A stretch of DNA of 64,000 bases from Zygnema cylindricum (lineage: Eukaryota; Streptophyta; Zygnematophyceae; Zygnematales; Zygnemataceae), in assembly GCA_037447655.1 (NCBI GenBank), contig JBBHKE010001703.1, forward strand, positions 25,202-89,201, in the 5' to 3' direction. The translations under genes and the position numbers were made by a program. Under the pieces are notes generated by a model. The model made no database searches. It worked only from the letters and a program-made list of their open reading frames with translations, and was not told the origin of the DNA. Below are positions 44,794 to 55,900 of this stretch, in pieces; the stretch's first letter is position 1; each line of letters starts with the position of its first letter.

Positions 44794-45200
44794 TTTCTTA
44801 AAGTCTCTTAGTGCTTCTCCTCCCTCTTTCAAAATCAAAGCCAAAATGGAGGGTAATCTCAGATTTCTCTGAGTGACTTCATCTTCTCCCCTAACTGTTG
44901 AGTCCATCTTTGGTTGTTCATCATCATCTTCTCCCCTAACTGTTGAGTCCATCTTCGGTTGTTCATAATCCATTTTTAGTCTTTCCTTGTTCTTTTCCTC
45001 TGTTTGAACTAGAAACTATGGGTCTAAGGTAGAGTCATTCTCAGTCATATTCTCCTCTTCATCTGCAAAGTTTGGTTGAACCGAAGTACAGTTAAAAGAA
45101 TCAAAATTTAACTCACTTTCGGAATGAGATCTAATTCTGACCGGCTAGTGTATTTAAAGGGATTTGCTGATTTTCCTTCATCCATAACTATCAAGTGATT
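44794..45200 (-). pseudogene. Element I linker fragment, copy 2
   Basis: Encodes the same integrase-RT linker as 40298-40704, including the doubled EQPKMDSTVRGEDD unit (frame 44791-44973), and ends at the J insertion point. Confidence 0.8.
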
Positions 45201-46151
45201 TGCAACTCTAAGACCTCCATAGGTCCTCAAAGTGGGCAGCTCACACAATCCCCTAAGAAAACCTTGACCCCTTTGCGTTCCAGCAAGAATAGCTATCACA
45301 TTCGCTGACAAAAACTCTTACCAACTTCACCCTTGTGAATACAAGACTCTTTTAACTTGATAGCAAAAAGAATGGCTTAATTTGCTCCCCTGAGCAATAA
45401 GTTATGAATGGCCAAAGATGGCCTATAAATACAGATGCCCTTAAAGAGAGAGGCGGATACTTCTCAACTGTCTAACCGGATTACTCTATATACGGCCAGT
45501 GTACGGCATGGCCATACCGGTTACGCCTGTCACATCCAGAATTGTTGTGATGCTTCTCGTAGATTCCGCAAGTTAAAGAGATGCTGCTACGTGTCATCCT
45601 GTATGACGGTGATCGCAAAATGCCAAAACGACCATTCTGCAATGTCGGCTCGCACCATGGCCGTCTGATCCGAAATCGGCTTTTAATACAAGCTGTCAAA
45701 ACAAATGTCCGTATCATTTTTTATGTCCGGTACATTAAGTACAACTGATTTTTTGCTCTGAAAAGCGTTCATCTACTAAAATGGAATTTCCTACATGTAC
45801 TTGATTAAGTAATTATCACACCCTATGTATCTCAACATTGGTCCTAGACTAAAGGAAAAAACTAACAACTAATTTGACGGGCAGCAGGTACCAGAATCAA
45901 ATCTTGGGTTCGTCAAACCTTTTTGGTAACTCTACCAAAATCTGCCTTCCTGCCTCTTTGGACAACCTAGGCAGCCAAGGCTCTAACTCCCTCTCCAGTA
46001 TTTTGTGATTGCGACAAGTGTTTTGTGATTGCTACAAGTGTGGGGTCTTCAGAGAGGAGTCAGAGGCAGGTTGTCATTGATAACTTTCTGCCTTTTATTT
46101 TACAGTCTTCAGACCTAGAAAATACTAAAAGAAATATCATTTCATTCTACA
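45201..46151 (-). repeat. Element J 3' LTR
   Basis: 951 bases, TGCAACTCTAAGACC to TTCATTCTACA, followed by a PPT (46152-46165 complement). Differs from copy 1 mainly by clustered indels. A T-arm-like hairpin is at 45874-45919. Confidence 0.85.
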
Positions 46152-46419
46152 CTCCCTTAATGTTCTAGTCACCTTTTAATTTGCGTTCACACTTCTCCCA
46201 ACAAAAAATTAATGTAGGAGAGAGGACATGTTTAGTCATCATATCTACTACTATTTCACTATCCGGTATGTATTCAAATTATATTGTTTTCTACCTTCTC
46301 CTTAACAAAGCTATGTCTAATGTCCATGTGTTTGGCTTTAAAGTGATGTTGAGGATCGGCAGCAATTGCAATGGTTGGCTGATTATCACAAAATATTTTC
46401 TCCACCCCACTCTTAAGAT
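46152..46419 (-). pseudogene. Element J RNase H end
   Basis: RNase H C-terminus with FCDNQPTIAIAADPQHHFK and HSFVKEKVENNII, then a stop and the PPT. Its 5' neighbour residues continue at 50153 after element X. A frame reading out of the X LTR into this segment gives a chance chimeric peptide. Confidence 0.8.
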
Positions 46420-47496
46420 TGTTGTTTTTGAAAAGTAAGTTTCGTGCGTGCGTGTCGTTTTGTGCGTACACAATATTTCGTACTCGACTCTAATGCTATC
46501 TTGATTTACTGTGGAGGCTCGAATAAATTTGCAAATTGGGGGAGTAATGGTACCAATTGTATTCGAATGTACGATATTGGACTTCAAGTGACGCGAAGAA
46601 ACAGAGGTGAAAGTACGGTTCGAATAAAGGGAAAAGGATAGTGGATCGCAAAGCGATCCGATGTTAAATAATCGACGAGGTTGGAATTGTACATCGCACG
46701 TACGAAACGTAATGCGACCAACGACATTTGATGAATTTGACGCCGTCGGAGCTACAGACGGCGGCGCCGTCAGTTTGGTCATTCAAGTGAGGGAGGCGAA
46801 ATTGGATCCATCACATGATATTTAATTTGGACGGCCCAGATTTGTTTGACAAAATTCGTAAGGTTTGTAAATATTTACAACAATGTTTTGTCCTATGTGT
46901 ATTAACTATTAGTGTAAATCTATTCATTCTGACATATCACGAAGTATTCGGGTATACCCAAATTAATAGAGGTAGTTGATAGATTACGTACGGTTGGTAT
47001 GCCTCTGTACAATCAGTAGTGAGCTCGTGTATATTTGTAGGAGTTAGTCATTTTTGCACACAAGAACTTTTTGTACCAAATCTGTTTTTGGTCATTTTTG
47101 GTAATTTCATCCGAGGATTACTCTCAGAAATATTGACAGAATCATGTGAAATTTTGCACGTGTGTTCCTTCTTGCATTAGAAATATTATGGCATATTTAC
47201 AGATCAAGTGTAAATCTGGTTTGCATGGGGTTTCATTGTGAAGTTGGTCAGATTTATAAAAGTTTTGGCAAACTGTTTTTCTGCAACTTTGACTGAGTGA
47301 TGTGAAAACTCGGTTTGATAATTTTATATTACAATTTATGAGAATTCTAAGTGGCCAAGAAACTATCTGTTCATGAGGTTTCAGCTTGTTTTGTTATTTA
47401 TGTAGAATTCTGAGTGGATTCAAAGTAGGATGTTTTTGGGGAAGTCTGTGGTGATTCCGAGTGTAAATCTATGGCTTGAAAGGGCTATGGACAACA
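46420..47496 (+). repeat. Element X 5' LTR
   Basis: TGTTGTTTTTGAAAAG to GGCTATGGACAACA. Carries the hairpin GGATCGC-AAA-GCGATCC (about 46643-46659) and TAGGAGTTAG, one base off the common decamer, near 47037. Confidence 0.88.
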
Positions 47497-47510
47497 AGTT
47501 ATAGGCCCAC
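47497..47510 (+). promoter_or_regulatory. Primer-binding site of X
   Basis: AGTTATAGGCCCAC directly after the 5' LTR. It aligns with GGTTATGGGCCCAC of A, B and J; the gag ATG has become ATA. Confidence 0.72.
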
Positions 47511-48580
47511 GCACATAGCTACCCGTATTGGATGAATCAATCTTACCCATATTTGATGGATCTAAATATTACTATTAGAGGAGTATTATGGATGGCTATT
47601 TCAAGTCGAGGAACTAATGGATGTGGTGAATGGGACATGTGTTGAATCATCAGATGGATGGGAGGAGAAGAAAGATGAGTGTTTACTGATTATCAAGCTA
47701 TCCTTGACCGTGGAACTTGTAATGACTTACCTTGATTGGGAAAGTGCATTTGAATTATGTAAGTGCTTAGAACGTGGATATCAAAAGACTTCTGTAAATC
47801 ACTAGATGAATAATGTTACCAAAATAGTTGAGTATAAGTATGATGGAGGTAGTATGCTGAATTACTATATTGGGATACAAATTTTGTTTTTAGAAAATGA
47901 TATTGCAGGAGGAAACTTTACAAATGCTAAAAAGCGATTACCTAAGGAATATAGGTGTGCTCTAGATAGATTAAAACAAGTTGATAAAAATGATTGGAAC
48001 TTACCTTTAGCAATCAGGTGTATTTTAGAGGAAGAGGCTAGTAATGAGGCGTTAAAGAATAGGGGGAATTTTCAAGTTGTCAGATCACATTTCCAAAAAA
48101 AATAAAAAGGGTTGTAAGTCAAAAAACAGGGTTGTAAGTCAAAAAACTGTTTTTACTTTAATGATTTAGGCAATACCTTCTGGGTATGTCCGCTATGTAA
48201 AAGTGCATGTGTCACAAGAACTTTTAGAAATGGATGGGATGATAATGGAGTTCAACCCCCTAATCGAAGGGTTACACTTCCCGTCGACGAATTTGTATAC
48301 TTGCCGATTGTTGCTTTTAAAAATATAGAAAATGAGGATATAAGGAAAAATATGTTGTCACCGCAAATGGAGTGGAGAAAGAGGTGACAGAAAAGGAGTT
48401 AGTTTTTTTCAATTAATCCAACGATAGATTGGTGAGTGGAAAATATATGCAAGAGGAAGAGGCTATTCAAGTGAGAAAAGTAGGAGGAAGTGAAGGTGAC
48501 TTGGAAGTGGAAACTGTAATTAATTTGTATGAGGAGATTAATGCACTTAGAGAAAGAGAGAGGAAAAGTGTTCAGAAAAT
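47503..48580 (+). pseudogene. Element X gag (decayed)
   Basis: From the PBS the frame reads IGPRT then a stop where D has MGPHSW. The body (47617-47805, 47806-48105) has MDVVNGTCVESSDGWEEKKD, NYYIGIQILFLENDIAGG and LPLAIRCILEEE, colinear with D Gag. The zinc knuckle near 48140-48195 is damaged (CFYFNDLGNTFWVC; one Cys and the His lost). EFVYLPIV (about 48285-48310) and a block with NDRLVSGKYMQ...GSEGDLE (about 48418-48510) match the D C-terminal tail. No protease, integrase, RT or RNase H motif follows. Confidence 0.78.
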
Positions 48581-49054
48581 TGGAGTAAAAGAAAAAGTTT
48601 AAAATATGGGAAATAAAAACAAAATTTTGAAAATTGAGAAAATACCATAATTCATTAAGAAAACGAAGAAAAGAAGTAGAATTCAAATGATCAACCATAA
48701 AAGAAAACATGTTCCAAAGTGGCTAAAAAAAACGGCGTGAAAAGTAATTTTACGGAGGTGACTACCATTATCATTTAGTAATATTTGTGGAATTTGAATT
48801 TTGCATTTTGATTTTTGAAATTGAATGTAAAAGAAAGTTTTATTTTGAACACCTAGAAAGAAACAGCGGAAGCAATGGTGTGGTTAGGAAGGACGGAATT
48901 CGGAAGACATGGCACCAGGCAGCTGAAGCAGTGATGACGTCAACCAAAGCAGAGGTGACGTTTAAACAAAAGGGAAAAAGGAAGAAAATTTGAAGTTACA
49001 CAAAGGTACAACTACATTTAACACGTGGCATACTTTATTTCGGATGCATGAAAC
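48581..49054 (+). other. Element X post-gag region
   Basis: About 470 A-rich bases between gag and PPT with no pol motif. A 68-codon basic frame (48787-48993) has no recognised domain. Confidence 0.5.
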
Positions 49055-49070
49055 AAAATTTTTGGGGGAG
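49055..49070 (+). promoter_or_regulatory. Polypurine tract of element X
   Basis: AAAATTTTTGGGGGAG directly before the 3' LTR start TGTTCTTTTTG. It differs from both the A/F type and the palindromic T/C/D type. Confidence 0.75.
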
Positions 49071-50147
49071 TGTTCTTTTTGAAAAGTTAGTTTCGTGAGT
49101 GCGTGTCGTTTCGTGTGTACGCAAATATTTCGTACTCGATTCTAATACTATCTTGATTTACTGTGGAGTCTCGAATGGATTTGCGAATTGGGGGAGTAAT
49201 GGTACTAATTGGATTGGAACATACTATATTGGGCTTCAAATGACGCGAAGAAACATAGGCGAATGTATTATTTCCATAAAGGGAAATGGAGAGCGGATTA
49301 CGAAGCGATCTAACGTTAAATAATCAACGAGGTTGGAATTGTACGTCGCACGTACGAAACGTTATGCGGCCAACGACATTTGATGAATTTGACGCCGTCG
49401 GAGCTACAGACGGCGGCGCCGTCAGTTTGGTCATTCAAGTGAGGGAGGCAAAATTGCGTCCATCACATGATATTTATTTTGGTTGGCCTAGATTCGTTTG
49501 ACGTAATTCGTATGGTTTGTAAAAATTTACAACAATGTTTTGTCCTATGTGTATTAATTATTAGTTTAGATCTATTCATTCTGACATATCACGAAAAATT
49601 CGGGTATACTCAAATTAATAGAGGTAGTTGATAGATTACGTACGGTTGGTATGCCTCCATACAATTAGTAGTGAGCTCGTGTATATTTGTAGGACTTAGT
49701 CATTTTTGCATACATGAATTTTTTGTACCAAATCTGTTTTGGATCATTTTTGGTAATTTCATCTGAGGATTGCTCTCAGACATATTGGCAAAATTATCTG
49801 ATATTTTGCATGTGTGTTCCTCTTTGTATCGGAAATATTGTGGAAAACATTCAGATCTATTGTGTGTTTGGCTTGCTTGAGGCTTCATTGTGAAGTTTGT
49901 CTGATTTATCAAAGTTTTGGCAAATGTTTTTTTTGCAACTTTGACATAGTGATGTGATAAGGTTGTATGGTATTTTTAAATGAAAATTTGTTGAAATACT
50001 AAGTGGCCTAGAAAATATCTGATCATATAGTTTCAGCCTGTTTTGCTATTTTTGTAGAATTATGAGCGGACTTAAAGTAGGTTGTTTTTGGGGTAGCCTG
50101 TGGTGCTTCCGAGGGTAAATCCTTTGCTGGAATGGCTTTGGACAACA
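49071..50147 (+). repeat. Element X 3' LTR
   Basis: 1077 bases, TGTTCTTTTTGAAAAG to GGCTTTGGACAACA, followed by TSD AAGAT. TAGGACTTAG at 49690-49699; the U3 hairpin is degraded here. Confidence 0.88.
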
Positions 50148-50152
50148 AAGAT

Positions 50153-51842
50153 GACCAAGCTCACCAAGCAAAGACTTGAACCACATCAATTATTTTACAA
50201 CAGAGCAAGAAGCCATATACTCTGCCTCCAGAGTGGACAGAGCAATAATCTTTTGCTGCTAACTGCTCCAACAACATGCACCATCTCCCATATACAACAC
50301 ATATCCCGACGTACACCTCCACATGGGAGCATCCCTACAATTTGCATCACTCCAAGTGGTGATGTCACGTGGTGATGTCACTTGTATCTCCACCCAAATG
50401 CAACCATAGATCTCTAGTCCCAATCAAATATCTAAGAACTCTCTTTGCTGCTTCCCAATCACTTTTAGTGGGTGCATTTAGACTCTGACTCAACAATCCT
50501 ATAGATGCAGCTAAATCAGGTCAGGTACATTTCATAATCTAGATAAGGCTTCCTACTACTTGCATGTAAGGAATAGTCCTCATGAATTTGTGCTCTTCAG
50601 GTTGTAGTCATTATCCAAAATCATAACTTCCCCTTCAAAACTCCCCTCATTTCTTTTCTTTAGTTGCATTGGGGTTGTACAACTATTAGCCTTGTTCACT
50701 TGAAGTTTTTTACGCATGTTCCCAATGGCATTCTTCTGAGTTAAGCAAAATATTCTTTGATCCCTATCTCTCTCTACATGAACTCCCAAAATATATCTTG
50801 CCTCTCTCATATCCTTCATCTCAAATCTACCATTTTGATCAGTTTTCAATTAATTAATTTTATCTATAGATTTACTTAAAACAAACAAATCAACAACATA
50901 AATGGCAATGAAAAAAATTCCTTCATCTTCAAAAAAATTAATTGAGTGATGTGAGCTCATCGAAATATATTCCAAGCATGTAAAAACCTCATTGAGGTTA
51001 TTATTCCATTGTCAGGCGCCTGTTCAACCCATACAAAGATTTCATCAATCGACATACCTTGCCCTCCTCCCCTTGCTCCAAAAACCCTTTGGGTTGTCGC
51101 ATAAAAACCTCCTTTTATAACTCTCCATTTAAGAAGGTCATCATGATGTCCATTTGATGCATTTCCATATCTTTCGTTGCCTCTAGACTGAGAAGTATCC
51201 GGACGAAGGGAAACTTGACGACCAAGGCAAATGGCTCCTCGTAGACAACTCCCTCTTTATTAGTAAATCCATTTTCCACTAATCGAGCAGTGCTCAATGG
51301 TGTTATTTGGGTTAAGTTTCAGTTTAAATACCCACTTACACCCGATTGGCTTTCGCTCAAGAAGTCAGTCCACTAGGTCCCATGTATCAGCCGCCATAAT
51401 TGAGGCCATCTCCTCATTAATGGTTGTTTTCCACCTATTCCTCCCAAGACGGTTCATCGCCTCACCATAAAATTGGGGTTTTTCGGGGTGAGATAGTTTG
51501 GTTACCCTGTTGTTAACTTATTTCTCATACAGTATTTTGCTACTTCTCCTCCTCCCTCAAAATCTGCTGGCGGAATAGATGGCTGTTGTGGATTCTTTAA
51601 ACAATCTTGAGTTCTCCCTTGTCCGTTGATTTCAGGTATATTTCCACCACATCTTCCGCTTTTGTTGGAATCGTCACTTGAGGTTCCACGGCTGAGTCAT
51701 ACTCGATCTGATTTGTAACCGCAATGTTATCATCTTCTTGGAAACCTAGGTAGTTAGGAAGCTCAAAGTCATCGGAGATTTCTGTCTCAAATCTTATTTT
51801 AATTGATTATGTATACTTGAAAGAATCCAGAGATTTCCCTTC
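50153..51842 (-). pseudogene. Element J RT/RNase H and linker
   Basis: Decayed pol between X and A: RNase H (50153-50560), RT C-terminal part (50580-50849; ARYILGVHVERDRDQRIF), the catalytic box changed to YVVD (about 50893-50905), RT start (51115-51297), and the integrase-RT linker up to 51842, where A inserted in the codons for a VMDEGKS-like motif. Stops and frameshifts are frequent. Confidence 0.82.
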
Positions 51843-52883
51843 TGTAACTCTGAGACCTCCATAAGTCCTCAGAGTGGACAGCTTCCAAGAAGCCTCTAGG
51901 ATAATCCTGACCCCTTTGTGTTTAAGCAAAAATAACTGCCACCTTGGCAGTTAAAAACCCTGACAACCTGCACCCCTGTGAAGGCAAGACTCCCCTGAGT
52001 CAGTAGCAAAAAGAATCTCTGAATTTGCTCCCCTGAGCAGTAAGTTATGGAGGGTCAAAGTTGACCTTTTGTACAGAAGCTCTCTGGGAGAGAGGGTCCT
52101 ATCTTCTAATTTTTCTAAGTCCTATCTCTCTCACAGACTCTATCTACTGATGTACGGAACCAATCAGAATTGAGTTCCGTACGCAAAAGTACAGCCGCCG
52201 GTGTACTTTCAGTACGGACATTGTACGACATGGCCAAAATGTCGACACATGTCAAATCCGGATTCGGTGCCATAATCTCCGGAGATTCTACAATCCAACG
52301 GAATTTCGCCACGCGTCATCCGATGTGGCGATGGCCACAAACCGCCGAAATCTTCCTCCGCGATCTCGGCGCTAATTCCGGCCGTCCGATTAAATTCAGA
52401 TTTAATCTTAGCCGTAATAAATACATGCGCGGTATTTATTTCACTTCCGAAACAAATGCGCGGTATTGATTCGTAATCCGTACCGTTATCCGTACCGGTT
52501 CTATGTATCCCGTAATCCGTAACAGTTAAATGAATTTATCGTACGTATGCATCTTTAAATTATTACCAAACTATATAGTATGTAACACTATAGCTAGACC
52601 TAACGGCTAAGGCTACCGGCTATTTCCTATTTGCCGGCCGGTAGGTACAGGGATCAAATCCTGCCGCCGGCACTTAACTTTTAATTAAATAAATAAACCC
52701 TAGTATTAAATTCCCGTAAACTTCAGGATAGCCAAGGTAGCCATGGCTCTAGCTTCCTCTCCAACTTCTCAGTGACTGCAACAAGTTTGAGAGTTGGAGA
52801 GAGAAGTTAGAGATAGACTGCCTCGGCTTCTTTCTATTTCTATTTAGACCTAGAAAATACTAATAAATCCATTAGTTTCTACA
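51843..52883 (-). repeat. Element A left (3') LTR
   Basis: 1041 bases, TGTAACTCTGAG to TTAGTTTCTACA. Sense TAGGACTTAG at 52115-52124 (complement). Encodes nothing by itself. Confidence 0.95.
52592..52672 (+). other. tRNA-like module in the A LTR
   Basis: Antisense to the LTR, TAGACCTAACGG is A-box-like and CAGGGATCAAATCCTG is a T-arm/B-box-like hairpin, with GCCGG/CCGGC repeats around it giving a strong outer fold. The second copy is at 57985-58065, with one G/A change. Confidence 0.45.
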
Positions 52884-52896
52884 CTCCCCTTATTTT
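52884..52896 (-). promoter_or_regulatory. Polypurine tract of element A
   Basis: Sense AAAATAAGGGGAG, between the natural pol stop (52897-52899) and the 3' LTR. Confidence 0.88.
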
Positions 52897-52998
52897 CTAG
52901 TCAATCTTTAATTTCAGACCACACTTCTCCCTGCAAAAAATTAGCTTAGGGGAAGGCACAGGTTTGGTCATCCTATCTGCTACCATCTCACTATCTGG

Positions 52999-55900
52999 TC
53001 AGTACTCTAAACTGATTATTTTGTTTTCTACTTTCTCTCTAACAAAGCTGAGTCTGATGTCCATGTGTTTGGCTTTAAAATGGTGTTTAGGATTGGCAGA
53101 AATAGCGATTGCTGCCTGATTATCACAAAATATTTTCTGCACACCACTCTTAAGGTGACCAAGCTCACCAAGCAAAGACTTGACCCACATCAATTCTTTT
53201 ACAGCAGAGCAAGAGGCCATATACTCAGCCTCCATGGTGGACTGAGCAATAACCTTTTGCTGTTTGCTACTCCAACAGCAAGCCCCATCACCCACATATA
53301 ATACATATCCAGAAGTACATCTCCTCATCGGAGCATCACCATAACTGGCATCACTCCAAGTAGTGATGTTAGTATTCTCCCCACCCAAATGCAACCATAG
53401 ATCTCTAGTTCCTACCAAATATCTAAGGACTCTCTTAGCTGCCTCCCAATCCCTTTTAGTGGGAGCATTTAGACTTCTACTCAGCACTCCTACAGCTGCA
53501 GCTAAATCCGGCCGGGTACAATTCATAAAATAGATTAGACTTCCCACTACTTGCCTGTAAGGAATAGTCTGCATGAACTTCTGTTCATCAGGAGATAATT
53601 CCTTGTCTAAGACTATGACTCCTTCTTCCTCACTCCCCTCACTTCCCTTCTTCAACTCCATTGGAGTTGTACAACTATTAGCTTTATCCATTTGAAATTT
53701 TTCAAGCATGTTCCCTATTGCTTCCTTTTGAGTCAGTTTTATAATTTTCATTTTTCGGTCTCTCTCTACTTGAATTCCCAAAATATATCTTGCTTCTCCC
53801 ATATCCTTCATTTCAAATCTCCCCTTAAGATCGGTTTTCAGTTTGTTGATTTTTTCCATTGATTTACTTAAAACAAGCAAATCATCAACATAAATTGCAA
53901 TAAATATAAAACCTTCCTCATCTTCGAAAACATAGATTGAGTGATTGGAGCTGATCCAAATATATTTCAGACCGGTAAGAAACTCATCAAGCTTCTTATT
54001 CCATTGTCGAGGTGCCTGTTTCAAACCATAAAGAGATTTAATCAGCCGACATACCTTACTCTCCTCTCCTTCCTCCACAAAACCTTTGGGTTGTCGCATG
54101 AAGATCTCCTCTTCCAATTCTCCATGCAAAAAGGCTGTCTTGATGTCCATCTGATGCACTTCCATGTCTTCCGCCGCTGCTAAACTGAGAAGTATGCGGA
54201 CGGAGGGAAATCTGACCACCGGGGCAAAGGTTTCCTCGTAGTCAATTCCTTCCTTTTGTGTAAATCCCTTTGCCACTAATCTGGCCTTGTAGCGTTCGAT
54301 TGTGTTATCTGGGTTCAGTTTTAATTTGAAGACCCACTTACAACCAATTGGTTTTCGGTTAGGTGGACAGTCCACCAGCTCCCAAGTATCGGCTGCCATG
54401 ATTGAAGCCATCTCCTCATTGATGGCTGTCTTCCATCGGTTTCTTTCTGGACAAGTCATCGCCTCTCCATAAGTTTGAGGTTCATCTTGATGAGATAGTT
54501 TAGTTACCTTGTTAATAACCTGTTTTTCTTGCAGTCTTTTGCTACTTCTCCTCCCCCCCTCAAAATCTGAGGCCGGAATAGATGGTTCTCGTGGATTCTT
54601 TCGAACAAACTCGACTTCTCCCCTATCCCTTGATTCCGAATCAATTTCCACCACGTCTTCCGCTTCGAGTAGAGTTGTCACTGGAGTTTCCACAGCCGAG
54701 TCCTTTTCGGTCTGATTTGTATCTGCAAGAATGTCATCTTCTCTCAAACCTGGGTAGTTAGGAAGCTCAAAGTCATCGGAATTTTCTGACTCAAATCTGA
54801 TTTTTACTGACTTTGTATATTTGAAGGGATCCACAGACTTTCCTTCATCCATAACTACTAGATGCTTTACTAAGATTATATCTTCCCTTTTTAAATCATA
54901 AACTCTATATCCTTTAACATCTTCATCATATCCTAATAAGTATCCCGGTTTTCCTTTAGGATCTAGCTTCCAATTGGACCGATCAGTATCTAGACTGAAT
55001 ACTTGACTACCGAAAACCTTTAAGTGAGATATGTCTGGTTTCCGGCTTGTCCATCTCTCATAAGGTGTTTGATCTTTTATAGCTGAAGTAAGAACTCTAT
55101 TCTTGAGGTAATTAGCACAGTTCATTGCTTCTGCCCAAAACCTTTTTCCTATCTTTTTATCTGACAACATACTTCTAGCACTATCACTTAGTGTTCTATT
55201 TAACCTTTCAGCTACCCCATTCTGTTCCGGATTTTCTGGAACTCTCTTTTGGTGTTGAACCCCATCTTCCCTCAGAAAATCCTCAAACTGGTTAGAAGTA
55301 TACTCTCCACCATTGTCACTCCTTACTCTCTTGATTGGAGTTTCATGGAGTTTTTCCATCCATGCTTTATATTGTCTAAAACAATCCTCAGCTTCGGACT
55401 TGTTTTTCAAAAAATATACCCGGGAATACCCAGACCAATCATCAGTTATAATCATCATAAATCTCTTCCCCCCCGGTGAGGGCACTTTAGCCGGTCCCCA
55501 AATATCTGTGTGTACTAGATCTAGAATTTTTTCTCCCTTATAGGTTGCTGATTTAGGAAATGGTAATCTGTGTGCTTTACCTTGAGCACATCCACTACAA
55601 TCACTTATATCATCACTCTCACTGAACTGAATCCCTTCCACCACTCCCATCTTTTTCATCTCTCTTAACTTATCTAGATTCACATGCCCAAGCCTCTTAT
55701 GCCACATCATAATATCATGAACACCAGCATAGTAAAATTTCTTCTTTTCATTACTTAAGATCAGCCTAAACATCCCATGGCTACCTTTCTCAGCAATGAA
55801 ATAGACATCATCCTCAAAACTAGCAGTAAAGACTCCTTCCCTAGTGCTAGTAAAAAAACCCTTATCATCTAATACTGATGTAGAGATAAGATTTTTGTTC

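Larger units (their letters stand above)
44794..46884. repeat. Segmental duplication, copy 2
   Basis: Second copy of 40298-42381: I linker fragment (44794-45200), LTR J (45201-46151), J RNase H end and the start of the X 5' LTR. The left breakpoint falls within element I coding sequence, the right one within the X LTR. Confidence 0.88.
46420..50147 (+). mobile_element. Element X: gag-only non-autonomous copia element
   Basis: 3728 bases with equal-length LTRs (46420-47496, 49071-50147; 1077 bases each), PBS, a 1.57-kb internal region with a Gag homologous to that of D and no pol, and a PPT. TSD AAGAT is at 46415-46419 and 50148-50152. The LTRs differ from each other by more than a tenth by eye, so it is old. 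It lies in the RNase H region of J, opposite in orientation. Confidence 0.88.
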
